From Iamia majanohamensis (GTDB lineage Bacteria > Actinomycetota > Acidimicrobiia > Acidimicrobiales > Iamiaceae), in contig NZ_CP116942.1 of assembly GCF_028532485.1 (NCBI RefSeq), positions 496,001 to 560,000 of the forward strand: a DNA stretch of 64,000 bases, written 5' to 3'. Positions 1 to 7,417 of this stretch are shown piece after piece. The translations under genes and the position numbers were made by a program. The notes under the pieces are model-generated. The model was given only the letters and a program-made list of their open reading frames with translations, searched no databases and was not told where the DNA came from. The number at the start of each line of letters is the position of its first letter. Position 1 is the stretch's first letter.

Positions 1-501
1 CTCGACGAGCAGGTCGCGGCCTACAGCGAGGCCGTCCGCGAGGACCTCCACGCCGCAGCCGAGGAGGGCGCCGCCTTCGAGGGCGCGGCCTTGCCCACCG
101 GGTCCTCGATCGTCGGCGTCGCCGACGAGCTGGCCCGCTCCCTGGCTGCGGTGGTGCGGCCCCGGCTCGAGCGGTGCTTCGCCGCCGGCGAGGACCCCGA
201 CGACACCTCCGACCGCCTGCGGGCCACCTACCGCGAGTGGAAGACCGACTCCCTCGTCGACGCCACCCGGCACCACGTGCTGGCCGCGTTCGGCGAGGGC
301 CAGGGGGCGGTCCGCCCCGCCGGGGCCGCGGTGCGCTGGGTGCCCGACCCCTCGACGCCGGCCTGCCCCGACTGCGAGGACGACGCCCTCGCCAGCGCCG
401 TCCCGTCGGGCGACGCCTTCCCCACCGGGCACTCCCACCCGCCGGCGCACCCCGGCTGCCGGTGCCTCGTCGTCACCGAGCGGGTGGGCGCACCGGCCTG
501 A
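1..501 (+). CDS. Partial protein with MuF-like Cys/His C-terminus
   Basis: This is the 3' part of a gene whose 5' end lies outside the window; the frame is open from base 1. It encodes 166 residues. The N-terminal half is acidic and Ala-rich, probably helical. The C-terminus carries CPDC, then a Gly/Pro loop, then HPGCRC. This CxxC...HPxCRC arrangement is typical of the C-terminal region of phage Mu F / SPP1 gp7 head-morphogenesis proteins and of some zinc-binding domains. No other phage gene lies nearby, so the protein may be a chromosomal relative. It ends 62 bases before the UPF0182 gene. Function unknown; the family link is inference from the motif only. Confidence 0.6.
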   Translation, partial: LDEQVAAYSEAVREDLHAAAEEGAAFEGAALPTGSSIVGVADELARSLAAVVRPRLERCFAAGEDPDDTSDRLRATYREWKTDSLVDATRHHVLAAFGEGQGAVRPAGAAVRWVPDPSTPACPDCEDDALASAVPSGDAFPTGHSHPPAHPGCRCLVVTERVGAPA

Positions 502-563
502 GCCGCGACGTCGATCGCCGCGACCCCTGGCGCCGTAGGGGGCGTCGGTAGGCTGCCGCCGGT

Positions 564-3500
564 ATGCGCCCCCCCTCGGACATGCCCCGCCGCTCGTCGG
601 GCAAGCGCCGCCTCCGCCTGCCGTCGGGCCGCGGGCGCGTCGTGCTCATCGTCGCCCTCGTCCTCCTGTTCGTCCTCGCCACCTCGCTGCGGGGCATCGC
701 CGGCTTCTACACCGACTACCTCTGGTTCGACTCGCTCGACCTGAGCAGCGTCTGGCGGGGCGTCCTCGGCGCCAAGGTGTCGCTCGTCGTCATCTTCACG
801 CTCGTCTTCTTCGCCCTGATGTGGGTGAACCTCACCCTCGCCGAGCGCCTCAGCGGGCGGACCGTGCGCTTCGGCGGCTCCAGCGAGGACGAGCTCGTCC
901 TCCGCTACCGCGAGCTGGTGGGCCGGCGGTCGCTGCTGATCCGCGGGGCCACCGCCGGCCTGCTGGCCATCATCGCCGGCAGCGGCACCTCGTCGCAGTG
1001 GAACAACTGGATCCTGTTCACCAACCACACCGACTTCGGCGCCGAGGACGCCACCTTCGGCGTCGACATCGGGTTCTACGTCTTCCAGCTCCCGTTCCTG
1101 CGCTTCGTGGCCAGCTGGTTCTTCTCCGCCCTCATCGTCGTGCTGGTGGCCACGGTGGTGGCCCACTACCTGAACGGCGGCATCCGGATGCAGGCCAGCC
1201 GCGACCGGGTCAGCTCCCAGGTCAAGGCGCACGTCTCGGTGCTGCTCGCCCTCCTCGCCCTGGTGCGCGCCGGGCAGTACCTGCTCGACCGCTACGAGCT
1301 GGTCTTCTCCGGCCGGGGCCCCGTCGACGGCGCCACCTACACCGACGTGAACGTGCAGGAGAGGGCGATCCTCCTGCTCATCATGATCAGCGTCTTCGCC
1401 ACGATCCTGTTTATCGTCAACATCTGGCGGCGGGGCTGGGTGCTGCCGGCCATGGCGGTCGGGCTGTGGGCCCTGGTCGCGGTGCTCGCCGGCGAGGCCG
1501 TGCCCTCGTTCGTGCAGCGCTTCCGCGTCCCGCCCCAGGAGGCCGCCCTCGAGCGCCCGTACATCGAGAACAACATCGAGGCCACGCGCTTCGCCCTCGG
1601 CCTCGACCAGATCGACGAGCGCCCCCTCGAGGTGAACTACGACCTCACCGGCGAGGACCTGGTCGAGAACGCGGAGACGGTCAACAACATCCGGCTGTGG
1701 GACACGGCCCAGCTGCAGCGCACCTTCCAGCGCTTCCAGGCCGTGCGCGACTTCTACGACGTGCCCGACGTCGACGTCGACCGCTACGTGATCCAGGACG
1801 GACCCCAGGAGGGGTCGGTCCAGCAGGTGATGGTCGCCTCCCGCCAGATCGACGACGCCAACCTGCCCAGCGACACCTGGGAGGCGTCCCGCCTCGTCTA
1901 CACCGCCGGCTACGGCGTGATCATGGCGCCGGCCAACGCCAAGACCAGCAACGGCCAGCCCTCCCTCGTCGAGCGGGACATCCCGATCGAGACCGACGAG
2001 GGCTACCCGGTGGTCGAGCAGCCCGACCTCTACTTCGGCGAGGACCTCGAGGGCTACAAGATCGTCGACACCACCAGGGGCGAGCTGCGCATCGAGGAGG
2101 GCGGGCAGGAGACCACCGAGGCGAACTACGACGGCGCCGACGGCGTGCCCCTCGACAGCGCGTGGCGCCAGGCCGCCTACGCCCTGCGGTTCGGCGAGAT
2201 CGAGCCCCTGACCTCCGGCTCGATCACCGCGGACTCCAAGCTGCTGATGCGGCGCGACGTGCGCGAGCGGGTCGAGAGCCTGGCCCCCTTCCTCGCCTTC
2301 GACCACGACCCCTACCCCGTGGTCATCGACGGCCGGATCGTCTACGTCATCGACGGCTACACGACCACCGACCGCTACCCGAACGCCCAGACGGTCGACG
2401 CCGGGCGGGACATCCCCGAGGGCAGCGGCCTGGAGGGCCGGTCCTTCAACTACGCCCGGAACTCGATCAAGGCGGTGGTCGACGCCTACGAGGGCACCGT
2501 CGAGATGTACGTCAACGAGCCCGACGACCCGCTGATCCAGGCCTACCAGGACGCCTTCCCGGACCTCTTCACCCCGGTCGACGAGGCCCCCGCCGACCTC
2601 CAGTTCCACTTCCGGTACCCGGAGGACCTCTACCGGGTGCAGACCTCGATGTGGGGCCGCTACCACGTCAGCGACCCCACGGAGTTCCTGGAGGGCCAGA
2701 ACCGCTGGACGGTCGCCCCCGAGCCCGACACCGACGTGGCCGACACCACGACCACCACGTCGCCGCCCGCCACGGGCGCCGGCGCGGGCGAGGCCCCGCC
2801 CGTCCCCGAGGGCCAGGCCGGCATCGACCCCACCTACCAGCTGCTGAGCGAGCCCGGGACGGCCGACGCCGAGGAGCAGTTCGTCCTCGTCCGCCCCTTC
2901 ACGCGCGCCGATCGGCCGCAGCTGTCGGCCTACATGACGGCCACGCCCGAGGGTGAGCTGGTCAGCTACAACGTCGGCGGCGAGGACTCACCGCAGGGCC
3001 CCGGCGGCGCGGCCGACATCATGAACCAGAGCGACCGCGTCGGCCAGCTGCGCGTGATCTTCGGCCAGAGCGCGGAGATCAGCTTCGGCAACGTGCTGCT
3101 GGTCCCCATCGACGGCGCCATCATCTACGTGCGGCCCGTCTACGTGACCTCCAGCAACGATGCGCCGCTGATCAAGGCCGTCATCGTCTCCTACCAGGAC
3201 GGCCAGGACAGCACGCAGGTCGAGGTCCAGTCGACGTTGGCCGACGCCCTCGAGGCCTTGTTCCCGGGCTCGCCCGGCACGCTCGAGGCCGAGCCCGACC
3301 CCGAGGACGACCTCGACGCGCTGGACCCGGGCGTGGCCCCGGGCGCCGGCGACTCCGACCCGGAGCCCGACGACGGCGACGACCCGCCCGAGGACGATCC
3401 CGCCACCACCCAGGGCCTCGACGCCACCGACGCCGAGCTGCTGGCCCGGCTGGAGGAGGCCTTCGACGCGGCCGACGCCGCCCTGGCCGACGGGGACCCG

Positions 3501-3701
3501 GTGACCCACGCCGAGCGGCTCCAGGAGGCCGAGGAGATCGCCCGGGAGCTCATCGCCCGGACCGTCGACCCCGATGCCGCGGACGGCGAGGGCGGTGGCA
3601 CCCCCACGAGCACCGAGCCGGGCGGCTCCGGCGAGCCCGGCGCGGCGGGGCCGACCACCACCACCGAGCCGCCGACCACCACCACCGGCCCCTCGGCCTG
3701 A
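564..3701 (+). CDS. UPF0182 family integral membrane protein
   Basis: This 1045-residue protein matches the UPF0182 (COG1615) family, large actinobacterial membrane proteins of unknown function. The first ~330 residues hold several hydrophobic segments, beginning with one at about residues 23-45 followed by the family-typical FYTDYLWF. A long extracytoplasmic region follows, with the conserved stretches around PPQEAALERPYIENNIEATR and YVIDGYTTTDRYP. The last ~120 residues are low-complexity, acidic and Thr/Pro-rich (runs of TTTT), probably an exported tail. The ATG at 564 was chosen because a TAGGCT hexamer lies nine bases upstream and no Shine-Dalgarno is seen; ATG 582 is an alternative. Family assignment is firm; activity is unknown. 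Confidence 0.93.
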   Translation: MRPPSDMPRRSSGKRRLRLPSGRGRVVLIVALVLLFVLATSLRGIAGFYTDYLWFDSLDLSSVWRGVLGAKVSLVVIFTLVFFALMWVNLTLAERLSGRTVRFGGSSEDELVLRYRELVGRRSLLIRGATAGLLAIIAGSGTSSQWNNWILFTNHTDFGAEDATFGVDIGFYVFQLPFLRFVASWFFSALIVVLVATVVAHYLNGGIRMQASRDRVSSQVKAHVSVLLALLALVRAGQYLLDRYELVFSGRGPVDGATYTDVNVQERAILLLIMISVFATILFIVNIWRRGWVLPAMAVGLWALVAVLAGEAVPSFVQRFRVPPQEAALERPYIENNIEATRFALGLDQIDERPLEVNYDLTGEDLVENAETVNNIRLWDTAQLQRTFQRFQAVRDFYDVPDVDVDRYVIQDGPQEGSVQQVMVASRQIDDANLPSDTWEASRLVYTAGYGVIMAPANAKTSNGQPSLVERDIPIETDEGYPVVEQPDLYFGEDLEGYKIVDTTRGELRIEEGGQETTEANYDGADGVPLDSAWRQAAYALRFGEIEPLTSGSITADSKLLMRRDVRERVESLAPFLAFDHDPYPVVIDGRIVYVIDGYTTTDRYPNAQTVDAGRDIPEGSGLEGRSFNYARNSIKAVVDAYEGTVEMYVNEPDDPLIQAYQDAFPDLFTPVDEAPADLQFHFRYPEDLYRVQTSMWGRYHVSDPTEFLEGQNRWTVAPEPDTDVADTTTTTSPPATGAGAGEAPPVPEGQAGIDPTYQLLSEPGTADAEEQFVLVRPFTRADRPQLSAYMTATPEGELVSYNVGGEDSPQGPGGAADIMNQSDRVGQLRVIFGQSAEISFGNVLLVPIDGAIIYVRPVYVTSSNDAPLIKAVIVSYQDGQDSTQVEVQSTLADALEALFPGSPGTLEAEPDPEDDLDALDPGVAPGAGDSDPEPDDGDDPPEDDPATTQGLDATDAELLARLEEAFDAADAALADGDPVTHAERLQEAEEIARELIARTVDPDAADGEGGGTPTSTEPGGSGEPGAAGPTTTTEPPTTTTGPSA

Positions 3702-3717
3702 CCCCCCGGCCCGTCGT

Positions 3718-3741
3718 CCGGCCCGGTGCGCGCCGGGCCGG
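3718..3741 (+). terminator. GC hairpin after UPF0182 gene
   Basis: A perfect inverted repeat with 9-bp arms (CCGGCCCGG at 3718-3726 and CCGGGCCGG at 3733-3741) and a 6-base loop lies 17 bases after the UPF0182 stop codon. There is no T tract, as is common for actinobacterial hairpin terminators, so termination is probable rather than shown. Confidence 0.5.
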
Positions 3742-3764
3742 TCCCGCGTGCCAGGGTGCGGGCC

Positions 3765-4373
3765 ATGGCGTCGCCTGCCACCCGGCCCCTCTCGCTGCGC
3801 TTCGTGACCTCGGCCGACGCCCTGGCCCGCCTGCCCGCCACCCGGGCCGAGGTGGCCGTGGTCGGGCGGTCCAACGTGGGCAAGTCCTCGCTGCTCAACG
3901 CCCTGGCCAACCGCACCGGCCTCGCCCACGTGTCCAAGACGCCGGGGCGGACCCGCCTGCTCAACTGCTTCGCCTTCGAGGAGCCCGGCCTCGAGGACGC
4001 CACCCTGGTCGACTGCCCGGGCTACGGCTACGCCAAGGCCCCCCAGAAGATGCGGGCCGGGTGGCAGCAGATGATCGAGGGCTACCTGCTGGGGCGGGAG
4101 GAGCTGGAGACCATCCTGGTGCTGGTGGACGGGGCCGTCGGCCCCACCCCCCTCGACGTGCAGATGGTGGAGTGGCTGGAGCACCACGAGCGGCCCTTCA
4201 CGATCGTCGCCACCAAGCACGACAAGGTGAAGCCCTCGGGGCGCGACCGCCGCAAGCGGGACCTGGCCGCGGGGCTGGGCCTCGACCCCGGCGAGGTGCT
4301 CTGGACCAGCGCGTCCAAGGGCGTGAACGTCGACCGGGCCCGGGCCCTGGTCCGGGGCCTGGTCGCCCCCTGA
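3765..4373 (+). CDS. engB: Ribosome-biogenesis GTPase EngB (YihA/YsxC)
   Basis: The 202-residue product is a TRAFAC-class GTPase that acts in large-subunit ribosome assembly. The P-loop GRSNVGKSS, the G2 region around the TPGRT motif, G3 DCPGYGYAK, G4 TKHDK and a G5-like TSASKGV are all visible in the usual order and spacing. Length is normal for the family. The ATG at 3765 was preferred over the in-frame GTG at 3726 because the 13 extra residues are Arg/Pro-rich and overlap the upstream hairpin. No clear Shine-Dalgarno is seen; CAGGGT sits seven bases before the ATG and could be a weak -10 of a leaderless transcript. Identification is secure. Confidence 0.95.
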   Translation: MASPATRPLSLRFVTSADALARLPATRAEVAVVGRSNVGKSSLLNALANRTGLAHVSKTPGRTRLLNCFAFEEPGLEDATLVDCPGYGYAKAPQKMRAGWQQMIEGYLLGREELETILVLVDGAVGPTPLDVQMVEWLEHHERPFTIVATKHDKVKPSGRDRRKRDLAAGLGLDPGEVLWTSASKGVNVDRARALVRGLVAP

Positions 4374-4386
4374 CCCGGTCCGGGGA

Positions 4387-4403
4387 CGGCACCCCGGGTG
4401 CCG
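4387..4403 (+). terminator. Short hairpin after engB
   Basis: CGGCACC and GGTGCCG form a 7-bp stem with a 3-base loop, 13 bases after the engB stop. It has no T tract. It may end the engB transcript or simply separate it from the VOC gene. Confidence 0.35.
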
Positions 4404-4450
4404 GGCGGCCGCGGCTGCGGCATGCTGGCGGCCCCGACCCGGAGCCCGCC

Positions 4451-4843
4451 ATGCCCGCCTCTGCCGAACCGCTCTCCGTCACCGGCATCGACCACATCGT
4501 GATCCGGGTGCCCGACGTGGCCCCCGTCGCGGCCTGGTACCGCGACGAGCTGGGCCTGGTGCTCGACGGCCTCGACGAGGTGCTGGCCGGCACCCGCCTC
4601 TTCGCCACCCTGCGGGTCGACGCCACCACCATCATCGACCTGCTCCCGGGCGAGCGCACCGGCGAGAACGTCGACCACGTGGCCTTCGTGGTCGACGACG
4701 ACGTCGACGCCCTGGCCGCGTCGGGGCGCTTCGAGGTCGTCTCCGGCCCCGCCGACCTCTCCGGGGCCCGGGGCCAAGGGCGCGGCGTCTACGTCCGCGA
4801 CCCCGCCGGCAACCTCGTCGAGCTCCGCTCCTACCCCGGCTGA
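4451..4843 (+). CDS. VOC/glyoxalase-fold protein
   Basis: A 130-residue single-domain vicinal-oxygen-chelate protein. Two beta-alpha-beta-beta-beta halves can be traced: IDHIVIRVPDV opens the first, with the typical AAWYRDELGL helix; VDHVAFVVDD opens the second; LVELRSY closes it. The two His of IDH and VDH and the Glu of the final strand match the metal-ligand pattern of glyoxalase I and extradiol-type enzymes. Substrate cannot be told from sequence; relatives include glyoxalases, fosfomycin-type transferases and dioxygenases. ATG 4451 is preceded by CGGAG at a suitable distance and gives the expected N-terminus. Confidence 0.85.
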   Translation: MPASAEPLSVTGIDHIVIRVPDVAPVAAWYRDELGLVLDGLDEVLAGTRLFATLRVDATTIIDLLPGERTGENVDHVAFVVDDDVDALAASGRFEVVSGPADLSGARGQGRGVYVRDPAGNLVELRSYPG

Positions 4844-4861
4844 CGGGGCGGCGGCGCCGGC

Positions 4862-5386
4862 TCAGCCCCCGGCGTGGGCCAGGGGGCCGACCTCGACCAC
4901 CTCGGCGCGCGCCGCCCCGGGGGCGAGGTGGAGCCAGGCGACGGTGTGCACCGGCTGGCGGCGACGCTGGACCGGTGACCCGGGGTTGACCAGCAGGGGA
5001 CCGGCGCCCTCCCGCTCCACCAGGGGGGCGTGGCTGTGGCCGAACACCACCACCTCGGCCGTGGGGAACCGCCGGGCCAGCCGCCGGTGCCGTCCCGCGG
5101 TGGGGCCGGAGTCGTGGACCAGGGCCACGGCCACGCCGCCCAGGGCCAGCTCCCGCACCTCGGGGAGGTCGGGCAGGTCGTGGTCGTTGTTGCCCCGCAC
5201 GGCGTGGAGCGGGGCCCGCGCCGCGAGGGCGGTGAGGACCTCGGCGTCGAGGACGTCGCCGGCGTGCAGCACCACGTCGGCCTCCTCGGCCATGGCCCAC
5301 ACCTCGCCCGGCATCCGGTCGAGGTGGGCGCCGGTGAGGTGGGTGTCGGCCACGACGAGGGCGCGCACGGGGGGCGGGGGAGCCAC
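4862..5386 (-). CDS. YfcE-type metallophosphoesterase
   Basis: A 174-residue calcineurin-like phosphoesterase of the YfcE/MJ0936 class. The dimetal motifs appear in order: VADTH (D and H), HAGDV, GNND (N with the general-acid position) and GHSH near residue 125. Small proteins of this class hydrolyse phosphodiesters such as bis-pNPP or cyclic nucleotides in vitro; the physiological substrate is generally unknown. The gene converges on the VOC gene with an 18-base gap. GTG 5386 is the likely start: TACCCT lies six bases upstream and no Shine-Dalgarno is present, suggesting a leaderless message. Confidence 0.88.
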   Translation of the reverse strand: MAPPPPVRALVVADTHLTGAHLDRMPGEVWAMAEEADVVLHAGDVLDAEVLTALAARAPLHAVRGNNDHDLPDLPEVRELALGGVAVALVHDSGPTAGRHRRLARRFPTAEVVVFGHSHAPLVEREGAGPLLVNPGSPVQRRRQPVHTVAWLHLAPGAARAEVVEVGPLAHAGG

Positions 5387-5392
5387 GGGCCC

Positions 5393-5398
5393 AGGGTA
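5393..5398 (-). promoter_or_regulatory. -10 hexamer of leaderless phosphoesterase gene
   Basis: TACCCT on the minus strand ends six bases before GTG 5386, so transcription would begin at or within one or two bases of the start codon. Confidence 0.5.
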
Positions 5399-5475
5399 GG
5401 GCGAGGCCGTGGTGCTCGGTCAGCCCGAGGGTGAAAGGGTCCGTTCGACCGAGCCTCTTCCCTATGGTGATCTGG

Positions 5476-5481
5476 TAGGTT
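5476..5481 (+). promoter_or_regulatory. -10 hexamer of leaderless ATPase gene
   Basis: TAGGTT is seven bases before GTG 5489 with no Shine-Dalgarno between. This placement decides the start in favour of GTG 5489 over the in-frame TTG 5480, which overlaps the hexamer. Confidence 0.5.
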
Positions 5482-5488
5482 GTCGGCG

Positions 5489-6580
5489 GTGATCACCCGG
5501 AGCCCCTTCCCGTTCCAGGGGCCGTTGGCCCCCGAGCAGGTCACCGGGCGCGAGGAGCTGGGGCGCGACCTGGCCGAGCGCCTGCTCCAGCGCCGGGTCA
5601 CCGCCCTGCTGGGGCCGCGGCGCTACGGCAAGACCAGCCTGCTGAAGCGGGTCACCGCCGACTTGGCCCAGGTCGGGCCCGAGACGGTGTGGATCGACCT
5701 CTACGAGCTCAGCTCCATGGCCGACTTGGCCAGCGCGGTCGACCAGGGCCTGGCCTCGGTCACCAGCCCGCTGGCCCGCACCCTGCGCGACATCGCCGGC
5801 TCGCTCTCGCTCCGCCTCGGCGTGCTGGGCCTCGAGCTGGCCCGCAGCCGGCGCGACCGCCCCGACCCCGTGCTGTCGCTGCGGGCCCTGCTGCGGGTCC
5901 TCGTCCGCGCCGCCGAGCGCCAACCCCTCGTGGTGGTGTTCGACGAGTTCTCCGGGATCGGCGACGTGAAGAAGGCCCCCGGGGTGCTGCGGACCGAGCT
6001 CCAGCACCACTACCAGGACCTCTCGATCGTGTTCGCCGGCTCGCAGCCGTCGACCATGCGCGCCCTCTTCACCGACCAGGCCGAGCCCTTCTTCGCCCAG
6101 GCCGACCTGGTCGAGATCGGCCCGCTGGCCGACAACGCCGTGGCCGCGGTCGTCGAGGACGGCTTCGCCGGCACCGGCCGCGGCGCGGGCGGGGTGGTGC
6201 CCGACCTGGTGCACTTCGTCGACGGCCACCCGCAGCGGGCCATGCAGATGGCCGACGCCCTGTGGCGGCGCACCGACGAGGGGGCCACGGCGACGGCCGA
6301 GACCTGGGAGGCGGCGCTGGCCGACGTGCGGGCGTCGGTCGACGCCGGCTCGGAGCGGCTCTTCGCCCTGCTCCCGTCGGGCCAGCAGCGCACCCTCCGC
6401 GTGGTCGCCAACGGCGGCAGCGTGTTCGGGACCGCCGCCGACGTGGTGGACCTGGCCCCGGGCACGGCGCAGGCCGCGGTCGAGAGCCTGGTCGGCAACG
6501 GGTACCTGGCCCGGGGCGACCGCCTCCAGGTCGTCGACCCGCTCCTCGCCGACTGGCTCCGGCGCCGGTTCCCCTTCTGA
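5489..6580 (+). CDS. P-loop ATPase, archaeal-ATPase/STAND-like
   Basis: A 363-residue AAA+-type ATPase resembling the archaeal-ATPase-domain (PF01637/AAA_16) group. The family start FQGPLAPEQVTGRE is followed by the Walker A GPRRYGKTS near residue 43, a Walker B VVVFDEF near residue 150 and a sensor-1-like IVFAGSQPS. The last ~80 residues look like a winged-helix domain (QRTLRVVANGGSVFGTAADVV). Such proteins are often nucleotide-dependent switches or mobile-element/defence-linked ATPases, but no partner gene is adjacent here and no role can be assigned. Start discussed at 5476. It converges on the nitroreductase gene with a 22-base gap. Confidence 0.82.
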   Translation: MITRSPFPFQGPLAPEQVTGREELGRDLAERLLQRRVTALLGPRRYGKTSLLKRVTADLAQVGPETVWIDLYELSSMADLASAVDQGLASVTSPLARTLRDIAGSLSLRLGVLGLELARSRRDRPDPVLSLRALLRVLVRAAERQPLVVVFDEFSGIGDVKKAPGVLRTELQHHYQDLSIVFAGSQPSTMRALFTDQAEPFFAQADLVEIGPLADNAVAAVVEDGFAGTGRGAGGVVPDLVHFVDGHPQRAMQMADALWRRTDEGATATAETWEAALADVRASVDAGSERLFALLPSGQQRTLRVVANGGSVFGTAADVVDLAPGTAQAAVESLVGNGYLARGDRLQVVDPLLADWLRRRFPF

Positions 6581-6602
6581 CGGGCGGGCCGGGGCCGGCC
6601 GG

Positions 6603-7292
6603 TCAGCGGCGGGCGGGGGGCGGCCCGGCCGAGGTGAAGCGGGTGCCGGGCGGGTCCTCCACGTAGGGCGCGGGCTCGCCCCAGCGGTCGTCGAAGACCA
6701 GCTCGTCCACCGGCCGGCGGCGGACCGGTCCGTGGTGGCCGGCCGGGCGGCCCAGGCAGAGGGTGGCGGCCACCACCACGTCGTCGGGCAGGGTCAGGAC
6801 CCGGCGCAGGTCGTCCTCCACCGGGGCGTGCCACATGGTCATCACCCCGCCGTAGCCGAGGCCGCGCGCCGCCAGCAGCAGGTTCTGGCAGGCGGGGTAG
6901 ACCGACGCGCCCTCGGAGGGGTCGGCCGCCCGGTGGCGGCCGTAGCAGGCCAGGACGATGGCCGGGACCTCCTCCACGTGGTCGACGAAGTGCTGCATGG
7001 TCGCGGCCATGCGCGCCTTGGGCGTGTCGGGCCGGCTGCCCGACCCCTCGCCGTAGCCGTCGGCCCGGGCCTTGCTGCCCCACGCGGCCCGGAAGCCCTC
7101 GCCCAGGATCGCTCGGGCCTCCTGCGCCGCGGGCCCGTCGCGCAGCACGAGGAAGCGGAACGGCTGGCGGTTCGAGCCCGACGGGGCCCGGGTCGCGTGC
7201 CACAGGATCGCGCCCAGGTCGGCATCGGGGATGGGCTCGGGCCGGTAGCGGCGGATCGCCCGGGTGGTGGCCATCGCCTCGAGGAGGTCCAT
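6603..7292 (-). CDS. Nitroreductase-family FMN oxidoreductase
   Basis: A 229-residue nitroreductase-fold protein. The N-terminal TTRAIRRYRPEPIPDADL is the signature FMN-phosphate-binding segment, followed by RAPSGSNRQPFRFLVLRD and, later, GASVYPACQNLLLAARGLGYGGVMT, the dimer/FMN helix. Members reduce nitro groups, quinones or enones with NAD(P)H; the substrate is not predictable. The ATG at 7292 gives the canonical N-terminus. The C-terminal ~50 residues are Pro/Arg-rich and extend beyond the core. The gene lies back to back with the MBL-Rieske gene, with a 125-base shared upstream region. Confidence 0.9.
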   Translation of the reverse strand: MDLLEAMATTRAIRRYRPEPIPDADLGAILWHATRAPSGSNRQPFRFLVLRDGPAAQEARAILGEGFRAAWGSKARADGYGEGSGSRPDTPKARMAATMQHFVDHVEEVPAIVLACYGRHRAADPSEGASVYPACQNLLLAARGLGYGGVMTMWHAPVEDDLRRVLTLPDDVVVAATLCLGRPAGHHGPVRRRPVDELVFDDRWGEPAPYVEDPPGTRFTSAGPPPARR

Positions 7293-7404
7293 GGCCCCGG
7301 GCTACCAGACCGGGGCCCGCTCGACGCCTCGTCGGGGGGCCGCCCGGCGGCGGCGAGGAGCCCGGGCCGGACGGCGTGCCTTCGGGTCCCGGGCCCGCGC
7401 CTCG

Positions 7405-7410
7405 TACCCT
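7405..7410 (+). promoter_or_regulatory. -10 hexamer of leaderless MBL-Rieske gene
   Basis: TACCCT ends seven bases before ATG 7418 and there is no Shine-Dalgarno. It selects ATG 7418 over the in-frame upstream start at 7376, which would lie ahead of the promoter. Confidence 0.55.
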
Positions 7411-7417
7411 TGCGCCG

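Noticed and set aside
1-501. Prophage at the left edge
   Set aside because: Only one MuF-like motif is present; the following genes are chromosomal and no integrase, att site or other phage gene is seen.
228-2666. An 812-codon minus-strand frame opposite UPF0182
   Set aside because: Antisense to a secure membrane-protein gene; Gly/Val/His-rich with no domain.
4061-4450. Long upstream extension of the VOC protein
   Set aside because: It overlaps engB in another frame and is Gly/Arg/Pro-rich. ATG 4451 gives the normal family N-terminus.
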